From positions 1-29,730 of IMG/VR virus record IMGVR_UViG_3300017769_000080: DNA of 29,730 nt; one strand, given 5' to 3'. Position numbers and translations under genes: made by a program. Below, piece after piece: positions 24,558 through 29,730 of the stretch. Below the pieces are notes generated by a model. That model worked only from the letters and a program-made list of their open reading frames with translations, searched no databases and had not been told where the DNA came from. Numbering within the stretch: the first letter of the stretch is position 1; every line of letters starts with the position of its first letter. This DNA is from a virus.

Positions 24558-24931
24558 ATCCCTTTGAATATGTAAATGCTATTAATATGACTAAGAAAGA
24601 TATCATGGTAGATGATCTTGCTGAAAAGTCATACAACTCTTATATGGTCAACAGATCTTTATCGTATTTTCCCGATACAGTTATGATGGCAAATGAAATG
24701 AATATCTACCACCACCTTGATAACCGTTTGAAATTTGACTTTCTTATAAATATAGTACGAAAGAAAAAACGGTTCTCGAAATGGATAAAACCTGAAACCG
24801 TCAGTGAAGTGGAAGTTGTTAAGGAATATTATGGTTACAGCAATGAAAAAGCTAAATCTGCCTTATCCCTTCTCACATCAGATCAGATTAATGAATTGAA
24901 GAAGAAGGTTTATAAAGGTGGAAGAAAATAA
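24554..24931 (+). CDS. 62: Clamp-loader small subunit gp62
   Basis: 125 aa (T4 187 aa; marine relatives are shorter). Recognised by NRSLSYFPDTVMMANEMN at about 33-50 (T4: NALSQFPECMPAVYAMN) and HLDNRLKFDFLINIVRKKKRFSKW (in parts), where T4 has FNYLMAAVPRGKRYGKW. gp62 bridges the gp44 tetramer. Start ATG at 24554 overlaps the preceding stop by ATGA and is preferred to the in-frame ATG at 24545 because homologues begin MNPF. It overlaps regA by 14 bases. Confidence 0.88.
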   Translation: MNPFEYVNAINMTKKDIMVDDLAEKSYNSYMVNRSLSYFPDTVMMANEMNIYHHLDNRLKFDFLINIVRKKKRFSKWIKPETVSEVEVVKEYYGYSNEKAKSALSLLTSDQINELKKKVYKGGRK

Positions 24932-25328
24932 AATCGTAGAATGGACACCTAATTCTATGCTAGAGATATCTCTCAACGAACCAGATGATTTTCTAAAAGT
25001 TCGTGAGACTTTAACTCGCATTGGTGTTGCATCCCGTAAAGATAAAAAACTATTTCAATCGTGCCATATCTTGCATAAGCAAGGTAGATATTTCATTGTA
25101 CACTTTAAAGAGTTATTTCTACTAGACGGAAAGAAATCTAATCTAGAAGAAAATGATGTTGCACGACGTAATACGATTGCACAACTTATGAGTGATTGGG
25201 GTTTGATTAGTATAGCAACAGAAAATGCTATAGAACCGCTCGCACCCATGAGACAAATAAAAATTATCCCATTCAAAGAAAAGAATGATTGGGAACTTTG
25301 TCCGAAGTATAATATCGGAAGTAAATAA
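24918..25328 (+). CDS. regA: Translational repressor RegA
   Basis: 136 aa (T4 122 aa). RegA binds start regions of many early mRNAs and blocks translation. The segment MLEISLNEPDDFLKVRETLTR from residue 14 matches the T4 start MIEITLKKPEDFLKVKETLTR, followed by SCHILHKQGRYFIVHFKE and a final PKYNIG (T4 PKYTIG). The listed start is GTG at 24918 with AAGAAGG upstream; ATG at 24957 would give a T4-length protein, and either is plausible. The stop touches the next ATG (TAATG). Confidence 0.93.
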   Translation: MEENKIVEWTPNSMLEISLNEPDDFLKVRETLTRIGVASRKDKKLFQSCHILHKQGRYFIVHFKELFLLDGKKSNLEENDVARRNTIAQLMSDWGLISIATENAIEPLAPMRQIKIIPFKEKNDWELCPKYNIGSK

Positions 25329-25759
25329 TGTATAGGGTAACAGGTTATTTCAGCAATACAAAGGTCGTGCAAACATTCTATAATGTTTACGATGCTATTG
25401 AGTTTAAAGATATTGTTGATGCAAATTATCCTATAAAAGTGACATTTGAAAAGGGAGTATATCCTATGAGAACATTTATAGTAAATTCGTGGAATCATGT
25501 TATGAATCATGAATTAAATCCACTTAGACACATTCCAGACTTACAGACACGACATGTTGTCATGCAGTTTCTTGCATGGATGTGGTGTATTATTTTTTCT
25601 ATGAGTCTTGGATCAATTACCGTCTTCGGTGTAAGTGCAGTTGCCCATGCTCTGTTAATTGCAGGCATTGTAGTAACTGTGGGTACATTTGAAACTGCTA
25701 AACGCAAACCACAGTATTTTGGTGGATTGGGTCGTGCCAATGGCGGTGAACACGAATAA
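25328..25759 (+). CDS. Two-span membrane protein with a possible internal start
   Basis: 143 aa. Residues 1-47 are a small soluble region (RVTGYFSNTKVVQTFYNVYDA). From M48 the sequence reads like an independent protein: MRTFIVNSWNHVMNHELNPL, then two hydrophobic helices (about VVMQFLAWMWCIIFSMSL and VSAVAHALLIAGIVVTVGTF) and a short polar tail. GGGAG lies about eight to ten bases before the internal ATG at 25469. The gene may encode two products, or may be a fusion of two small genes. It starts at the regA stop. Function unknown. Confidence 0.7.
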   Translation: MYRVTGYFSNTKVVQTFYNVYDAIEFKDIVDANYPIKVTFEKGVYPMRTFIVNSWNHVMNHELNPLRHIPDLQTRHVVMQFLAWMWCIIFSMSLGSITVFGVSAVAHALLIAGIVVTVGTFETAKRKPQYFGGLGRANGGEHE

Positions 25760-25762
25760 AAT

Positions 25763-25770
25763 TATATATA
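25763..25770 (+). promoter_or_regulatory. Possible variant late promoter (TATATATA) before hsp20
   Basis: TATATATA differs by one base from the TATAAATA box. The -13/-6 rule puts transcription start at 25776, the first base of the adjacent stem-loop. Supported mainly by this spacing and by a similar arrangement at two other sites. Confidence 0.35.
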
Positions 25771-25775
25771 GTAAT

Positions 25776-25805
25776 AGAGACGCCGAATAATCGGGTCTCT
25801 TTATT
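25776..25805 (+). terminator. Stem-loop before hsp20, terminator or 5' hairpin
   Basis: AGAGAC (25776-25781) pairs with GTCTCT (25795-25800), and CCGA with TCGG continue the stem with one bulged G; the loop is about five bases. TTATT follows, a weak U-tract. It can end the replication operon transcript, or form the 5' end of an hsp20 mRNA. Confidence 0.65.
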
Positions 25806-25831
25806 AACCTTGCAAGTCATTGGAGGTACAT

Positions 25832-26308
25832 ATGACTGGATTAGTTTACCCACGCAGTGGGTTCATCGGTTTCGACCACATTTTCGATCAGCTTGAAAAC
25901 ATTCACAAGCATGCGAAAGATACCTATCCCCCACACAACGTAGTAAAAGACGATGAGTTTAGATTCTGTCTAGAACTAGCAGTGGCAGGATTCAAACAAG
26001 ATCATATTGACATTGAAGTTAAGGATCATGTCCTTACCATCAAAGGTGACCGTCCTCAGCGTCGGCAACCGGACAAGTATGTTCACAAAGGTATCAGTGC
26101 GAGAAACTGGAAAAAGTCGTTTAGACTGTCGGAATATACCGAAGTAATCGGAGCAGATCTGCAGGACGGAATCTTGACTGTCGACTTAGAAGTCGTCCTT
26201 CCTAAAGAAAAGCAGCCTCGTAAAATCACAATTGGTCAAAACGAGGAAAACGAAAATGACAACAATAGCAATAAACGTGGGTTTTTCAATAGCCCAAGCA
26301 ATCGCTGA
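25832..26308 (+). CDS. Small heat-shock protein Hsp20
   Basis: 158 aa ATP-independent chaperone of the alpha-crystallin family. The N-terminus (GFDHIFDQLENI) resembles IbpA/HspA-type proteins. The alpha-crystallin domain spans about 36-125 with LAVAGF at 49-54, ISARNWKKSFRLS at 88-100 and ADLQDGILTVDL at 108-119. A C-terminal IxI motif (I132-T-I134) that docks between subunits is present, then an Asn/Glu-rich tail. The start ATG 25832 has GGAGG at 25822-25826; a TTG at 25820 is rejected. Hsp20 genes are common in marine T4-like phages, where they may aid folding of virion proteins. First gene of a coupled operon with the pseudoazurin. Confidence 0.94.
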   Translation: MTGLVYPRSGFIGFDHIFDQLENIHKHAKDTYPPHNVVKDDEFRFCLELAVAGFKQDHIDIEVKDHVLTIKGDRPQRRQPDKYVHKGISARNWKKSFRLSEYTEVIGADLQDGILTVDLEVVLPKEKQPRKITIGQNEENENDNNSNKRGFFNSPSNR

Positions 26309-26468
26309 TTTCTTTTCAGGAATCGGTAAGTCAATGGTTATGGCACGTGGTGCGCATGCTAACTATGAAGTTGCCCAGCATCTTCAGCATGAGTATCCCA
26401 ATATGTCACAAGCAGAGATCGCACATATGCTCAACGATCGTTTACGCAAGGAGGTTTATGGTGCTTAA
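26256..26468 (+). CDS. Small protein of unknown function in the hsp20 operon
   Basis: 70 aa. Start ATG 26256 is preceded by GAGG near 26243; the gene overlaps the last 53 bases of hsp20 in another frame. The N-terminal 25 residues are amphipathic to hydrophobic (IAINVGFSIAQAIADFFSGIG), the rest is polar and helical, with NYEVAQHLQHEYPNMSQAEIAHML. No family recognised. The coding overlap at both ends (with hsp20 and with the next ORF) and good ribosome sites argue for a translated gene. Confidence 0.65.
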   Translation: MTTIAINVGFSIAQAIADFFSGIGKSMVMARGAHANYEVAQHLQHEYPNMSQAEIAHMLNDRLRKEVYGA

Positions 26469-26589
26469 TTTTATTAAAAAACTATTTACTCCTTCGGATC
26501 CTGTTCAAAATTACCTAGCAAATGCACATGATGTGTATGATCTAGAAAACCGTTTGAAAGAACTCCGTCGTAAAGGAATCTGGCTATGA
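26458..26589 (+). CDS. 43-residue protein, DUF3563-like
   Basis: 43 aa from ATG 26458 with AAGGAGG at 26448-26454; GTG at 26461 has the better spacing (six bases) and would shorten it by one residue. The sequence NYLANAHDVYDLENRLKELRR resembles the short DUF3563 family of proteobacteria (pattern YL..a.d..DLE.Rlr.L), a similarity judged by eye only. It overlaps the previous gene by 11 bases and the pseudoazurin gene by four (ATGA). Function unknown. Confidence 0.6.
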   Translation: MVLNFIKKLFTPSDPVQNYLANAHDVYDLENRLKELRRKGIWL

Positions 26590-27014
26590 AGTCGCTTGCA
26601 TTCTACTTAGCACTATTCGGCATTGCATTTGTAGTTAGTTCTGCCAATGCAATGACTATCGAAATGCTAAACAAAGACGACGCTGGAAATAAAATGATTT
26701 TCAGTGAAGAATTAGCAAAAGTAGATGTAGGGGAAACGGTTACTTGGTTGCCAACATCAAAGGGACATAATGTCGAAATGATCGCAGGTCCTGATGGTGC
26801 TGAACTTCCTAAGAAATCCAAAAATGGAAAAGAAGTTTCTATCACATTTGAAGTGCCAGGAATCTATTACTATTGGTGCACACCACATAAAGGCATGGGC
26901 ATGATTGGTCTTGTCGTGGTTGGTGATGATACCAGTAATAAAGATGATATTGCCAAAGCAAAGGCACTTGGTAAATCAAAGAAGAAACTGAAAGCATTGC
27001 TTGGAAATCTGTAA
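26586..27014 (+). CDS. Pseudoazurin (periplasmic blue copper protein)
   Basis: 142 aa. A Sec signal peptide is clear: MK, a hydrophobic core to about residue 18, then SSANA and cleavage near 22/23. The mature part matches pseudoazurin along its length: IEMLNKD...GNKMIF near the start, PTSKGHNVE with H61, and YYYWCTPHKGMGMIGLVVVGD with C98, H101 and M106. These are the four type 1 copper ligands with the correct C-x2-H-x4-M spacing. Pseudoazurins carry electrons in the periplasm, classically to nitrite or nitrous oxide reductase. The C-terminal tail is Lys-rich (AKALGKSKKKLKALLGNL), a possible docking surface. The start overlaps the previous stop (ATGA), with AAAGGA at 26572-26577, so it is translated with hsp20. 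A proteobacterial gene type, unusual in a phage. Confidence 0.92.
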   Translation: MKSLAFYLALFGIAFVVSSANAMTIEMLNKDDAGNKMIFSEELAKVDVGETVTWLPTSKGHNVEMIAGPDGAELPKKSKNGKEVSITFEVPGIYYYWCTPHKGMGMIGLVVVGDDTSNKDDIAKAKALGKSKKKLKALLGNL

Positions 27015-27027
27015 GTTGAAGCGTTAA

Positions 27028-27035
27028 ACTAAATA
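27028..27035 (+). promoter_or_regulatory. Possible variant late promoter (ACTAAATA) before the Cys-rich gene
   Basis: ACTAAATA lies just after the pseudoazurin stop and resembles the CCTAAATA at 10259. Predicted start 27038-27041, at the foot of the adjacent hairpin. Low confidence, two mismatches to TATAAATA. Confidence 0.35.
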
Positions 27036-27037
27036 GG

Positions 27038-27059
27038 TGGGAGCAGGTGACTGCTCCCA
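27038..27059 (+). other. 9-bp perfect hairpin with GTGA tetraloop
   Basis: TGGGAGCAG (27038-27046) pairs with CTGCTCCCA (27051-27059) around GTGA, a GNRA-type stable loop. No U-run follows. It may protect the 3' end of the pseudoazurin operon mRNA or the 5' end of the next transcript. Confidence 0.8.
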
Positions 27060-27078
27060 TTAACTATAGGAGGATAAT

Positions 27079-27249
27079 ATGATGAGTCAAGAGCGTACAT
27101 GTGGAACTTGTGGACACCGTTGTCATTGTTATCAACCAGAATGTGAAGAATCAATAGGTGTTGGTATGACAGATAAATATCAGCGTTGCGGTTGTAAAAA
27201 CTGTGATTGTAAAAAAGACATACCAAACAGTTTTACGAGAAGGAACTAA
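27079..27249 (+). CDS. Cysteine-rich mini-protein, metallothionein-like
   Basis: 56 aa from ATG 27079 (a second ATG follows at 27082), with a perfect AGGAGG at 27068-27073. Nine cysteines: C8, C11, C15, C17, C22 in CGTCGHRCHCYQPEC, and C37, C39, C42, C44 in CGCKNCDCKK; also H13 and H16. The CxCxxCxC cluster is the spacing seen in metallothioneins; the N-terminal half could equally be a zinc knuckle. There is no signal peptide, so a cytoplasmic metal-binding role is likely. It lies between pseudoazurin and lysozyme. Family not identified; the metal-binding call is an inference from Cys spacing. Confidence 0.75.
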   Translation: MMSQERTCGTCGHRCHCYQPECEESIGVGMTDKYQRCGCKNCDCKKDIPNSFTRRN

Positions 27250-27252
27250 ACT

Positions 27253-27693
27253 ATGAATATAGATGAACTCAGGGAACAATTAAAAATTGATGAAGGAGTT
27301 AAACATGAAATATATCTTGATCATCTCGACTTGCCTACTTTTGGCATCGGTCATCTCATTAGGGATGATGATCCAGAATGGGGCGAACCCGTCGGAACAG
27401 AAATTTCAGAAGAACGAGTCAACGAGTGTTTTGCCAGAGACGTCGAAATCGTGCTAGATGACTGCAGGATTTTGTATCCAGACTTTGATGATTTACCAGA
27501 AGAAGTCCAACAGATTGTAGCGAACATGATGTTTAACATGGGTCGACCTCGCCTTTCTAAATTCAAAGGAATGAAACGTGGAGTAGACGCAAAAGATTGG
27601 AATGCTGCGGCAGATGAAATGGTTGACAGTGCATGGTATCGGCAGGTTACAAATCGTGCTGACCGTCTAGTAGAAAGAATGCGCAATATTTAA
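27253..27693 (+). CDS. e: T4-type endolysin (lysozyme)
   Basis: 146 aa (T4 164 aa), muramidase that breaks peptidoglycan at lysis. The catalytic triad is present with T4 spacing: E14 in IDEG, D23 in IYLDH and T29 in LPTFGIGHLI, against E11, D20 and T26 of T4 lysozyme. Later conserved parts: VANMMFNMGRPRLSKF (T4 LINMVFQMGETGVAGF), KDWNAAADEMVDSAWYRQVTNRADRLV. There is no signal sequence, so a holin must be encoded elsewhere. AAGGA lies ten to twelve bases before the ATG. It starts three bases after the Cys-rich gene, so they share a message. Confidence 0.94.
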   Translation: MNIDELREQLKIDEGVKHEIYLDHLDLPTFGIGHLIRDDDPEWGEPVGTEISEERVNECFARDVEIVLDDCRILYPDFDDLPEEVQQIVANMMFNMGRPRLSKFKGMKRGVDAKDWNAAADEMVDSAWYRQVTNRADRLVERMRNI

Positions 27694-27713
27694 ATTAATT
27701 AAAAATAAAATGG

Positions 27714-27742
27714 TTTACTTATTACTGCAAATATGATATAAT
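27714..27742 (+). promoter_or_regulatory. Sigma70-like promoter for gp43
   Basis: TTTACT (27714-27719), 17-base spacer, TATAAT (27737-27742) with extended -10 TGA. Predicted start at 27748-27749, i.e. the gp43 ATG itself, leaving no room for a leader. Confidence 0.75.
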
Positions 27743-27747
27743 ACTGT

Positions 27748-29730
27748 ATGTCTTTTTATACCTCAGTTACACGTTTCGGTAATTCTTTCCTCTATCGCGG
27801 ATATGATGATAGAGGAAAGCAAGTATCGAAAAAAGAATACTTCAAACCTAAACTATTTGTTCCATCTAAAGAGGATACAGGTTGGCGTGGACTTGACGGC
27901 ACTATGATTGGTGCTGTTGAGTTTGACGATATGCGTCAAGCAAAAAACTGGATGGAACAATATTCTGATGTGTCCAGTTTTAATATCTATGGGCATACTA
28001 ATTTCACTCACCAGTACATCACATCTAAGTTTCCTAGAGATATAGAATTTGATCGTGATATAATTAATGTCACGACTATCGATATTGAAACTGAATACAA
28101 TGATGGATTTCCTGAACCTAAAAACGCAGATCAAAAAATTACTGCTATCACTATCAAAAATAATATTGATGGTGTGTATCGTGTATTTGGTTATGGTGAT
28201 TATGATGTAGAGAAAGCACTTATCCAACCTGTAAAATATTATAAGTTTGATGACGAGTATCAACTGCTCTTAAAGTTCTTGGACATCTGGCAAGCATATA
28301 TGCCTGACGTGGTTACAGGTTGGAATGTACGTTTCTTTGATATTCCCTATCTTGTCAATCGCGTTGCTAAAATACTTGGTGTAGATCAGGCAAAGAAGTT
28401 CAGTCCTTGGGGTATGATTGATTATCGTGAAGTCACACGTATGAATAAAAAGGATATGACCTATGAGATTCAAGGTGTTGCCACTCTTGACTATCTTGAA
28501 CTGTTTCAAAAATATGGATATGCTTATGGTAAGCAGGAATCATATTCACTGAACCATATCTCGTATGTCGTGCTTGGTGAAAAGAAACTTTCCTATGAAG
28601 AAAGTGGTTCACTCAAAAACCTTTATGTTGATGACTTCCAAAAGTATATTGACTATAACATGAAAGATGTGCAACTCGTCGATCGTATTGAAGATAAGAT
28701 GGGTTTGATTACATTGATCATGACCGTGGCATATAAGGGTGGTGTAAACTACAGAGATGCTTTCGGTGTAACAGGTATATGGGAATCTATCATCTATCGT
28801 AAACTAAATCGTGATAAGATTGCTCCACCTGCAGGTAAGTCTGACTCTGTAAAGGGTGGACAGTTTGCTGGTGGTTATGTTAAAGAACCTATGGTCGGTT
28901 CTCATGATTGGGTTGTTTCGTTTGACTTAAACAGTCTATATCCTAATATCATTGTACAGTGGAATATGTCCCCAGAAACTTTGAAAAGGGAAAACACTAC
29001 AACCAGTGGTGTAGACCATTATCTACAGTTCTTCGATACAGATAGCGATCCTATTCATCCTGTTGCTCGTCAAAAGGATTTGGCAGTTGCGACCAACGGT
29101 TCTACATACAGCAAAGAAAAAGATGGCGTTATCCCTAATCTGATTATCGAATATTATGATGATCGTCGGTCTGCTAAGAACCAAATGCTTGCCGCAGAGC
29201 AGGCATATGAAAAACAAAAGACGTATGAACTAGAGAAAGAAATTAATCGACTACAAAATCAACAGATGGCGATTAAGATTCTTATGAACTCTTTGTATGG
29301 TGCACTTGGTAACCAATATTTTAAATATTTTGATCTACAGATTGCAGAGGGTGTAACTCTTACTGGTCAGATGGTAATTCAGTGGGCAGAACGTGCCATG
29401 AACAAAGCAATGAATGAGGTATTGAAAACCAATGGAAAAGATTACGTTATTGCTATTGATACCGATTCTCTTTATGTTAATTTCGCTCCCCTTGTAAAAC
29501 AACTCAATCCTAAAGACCCTGTGAAGTTTCTTGACAAGATATGTCAGGAACACTTTGAACCTATCATCGGTAATTCATATAAAGATCTGTACAGTAAATT
29601 TAATTGTCACAAACCACGTATGGAAATGGGTCGTGAGGTTATCGCGGATCGCGGTATATGGACTGCAAAAAAACGATATATTTTAAATGTGCATAATAGT
29701 GAAGGTGTGCAGTATGCTGAACCGAAACTC
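27748..29730 (+). CDS. 43: DNA polymerase gp43 (partial, 3' end cut by window)
   Basis: 661 codons are open to the window edge; T4 gp43 is 898 aa, so the thumb region and clamp-binding tail are missing. Family B polymerase with proofreading exonuclease. Exo I D112-I-E114, the same numbers as T4; Exo II around GWNVRFFDIPYL (D198); Exo III YNMKD (Y304, D308); motif A DLNSLYPNII from D393; motif B with K510 and NSLYGALGN from 514; motif C DTDSLYV with D571 and D573; WTAKKRYILNV further on. The start at 27748 gives FYTSVTRFGNSFL, comparable to T4 FYISIETVGNNIV. No Shine-Dalgarno sequence is visible. Not split by an intein or intron in this part. Confidence 0.97.
   Translation, partial: MSFYTSVTRFGNSFLYRGYDDRGKQVSKKEYFKPKLFVPSKEDTGWRGLDGTMIGAVEFDDMRQAKNWMEQYSDVSSFNIYGHTNFTHQYITSKFPRDIEFDRDIINVTTIDIETEYNDGFPEPKNADQKITAITIKNNIDGVYRVFGYGDYDVEKALIQPVKYYKFDDEYQLLLKFLDIWQAYMPDVVTGWNVRFFDIPYLVNRVAKILGVDQAKKFSPWGMIDYREVTRMNKKDMTYEIQGVATLDYLELFQKYGYAYGKQESYSLNHISYVVLGEKKLSYEESGSLKNLYVDDFQKYIDYNMKDVQLVDRIEDKMGLITLIMTVAYKGGVNYRDAFGVTGIWESIIYRKLNRDKIAPPAGKSDSVKGGQFAGGYVKEPMVGSHDWVVSFDLNSLYPNIIVQWNMSPETLKRENTTTSGVDHYLQFFDTDSDPIHPVARQKDLAVATNGSTYSKEKDGVIPNLIIEYYDDRRSAKNQMLAAEQAYEKQKTYELEKEINRLQNQQMAIKILMNSLYGALGNQYFKYFDLQIAEGVTLTGQMVIQWAERAMNKAMNEVLKTNGKDYVIAIDTDSLYVNFAPLVKQLNPKDPVKFLDKICQEHFEPIIGNSYKDLYSKFNCHKPRMEMGREVIADRGIWTAKKRYILNVHNSEGVQYAEPKL

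Noticed and set aside
25055-25510. A 151-residue minus-strand open frame across regA and the next gene
   Set aside because: It is antisense to two well-supported genes, and its Cys/Ile-rich composition fits a shadow frame; no promoter or ribosome site was found.
27079-27249. Classical zinc-finger transcription factor
   Set aside because: Cysteine spacing is irregular and there is no basic DNA-binding helix; a general metal-binding protein fits better.
1-29730. tRNA genes, CRISPR arrays, insertion sequences, integrase or att sites
   Set aside because: No cloverleaf, spaced direct repeats, transposase or recombinase frames were seen on reading; coding density leaves little room. A tRNA scan would settle the first point.

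Overview
The window is part of the genome of a T4-like, contractile-tailed phage (Caudoviricetes, myovirus morphology). About 30 kb of AT-rich, tightly packed genes lie all on the + strand, and the order of morphogenesis and replication genes is that of T4-like marine phages (cyanophage and Pelagibacter-phage relatives of T4). The phage identification is near certain from the protein sequences. The host is not shown directly. A periplasmic pseudoazurin gene points to a proteobacterial, probably alphaproteobacterial, marine host rather than a cyanobacterium, but that is inference.

Layout. 1-2763: the end of one structural gene, a large tail-fibre-like gene and two short stand-alone copies of its N-terminal module. 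2769-5956: neck proteins gp13 and gp14, tail-sheath stabiliser gp15 and a small fibre-like protein. 5963-7889: terminase gp16/gp17. 7901-10263: tail sheath gp18 and tube gp19. 10338-15599: the head module gp20 (portal), gp67 and gp68 (prohead core), gp21 (protease), gp22 (scaffold), gp23 (major capsid), closed by a strong terminator at 15615-15646. 15673-16224: a second tail-tube-fold protein with its own late promoter. 16268-18662: UvsY, UvsW and an unknown acidic protein, then a terminator. 18820-22178: late sigma factor gp55 and the gp47/gp46 recombination nuclease. 22238-25328: clamp gp45, clamp loader gp44/gp62 and repressor RegA, with a glutaredoxin and small unknown genes inserted. 25328-27693: an accessory island (membrane protein, Hsp20, two tiny proteins, pseudoazurin, Cys-rich mini-protein, T4-type lysozyme). 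27748-end: DNA polymerase gp43, cut by the window edge.

Regulation can be read from the sequence. Perfect T4-type late boxes (TATAAATA) stand before gp13, gp18, gp68/gp21 and the tube-like gene. Five sigma70-like promoters with one design (TTTAC[TC], 17-bp spacer, TATAAT, usually as extended -10 TGATATAAT) stand before uvsY, gp55, gp45, gp44 and gp43. This fits an early/middle replication programme that makes gp55, which then directs late head and tail transcription. Three strong stem-loops begin almost exactly where transcripts from late-box variants would start (10273, 25776, 27038), and three genes (15673, uvsY, gp43) appear to start at or next to the predicted transcription start, as leaderless mRNAs would.

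The most notable content is the hsp20-orf-orf-pseudoazurin operon followed by a nine-cysteine mini-protein, placed between regA and gp43, which are adjacent in T4. Also notable is the triplicated fibre N-terminal module. No tRNA, CRISPR array, insertion sequence or integrase was seen.
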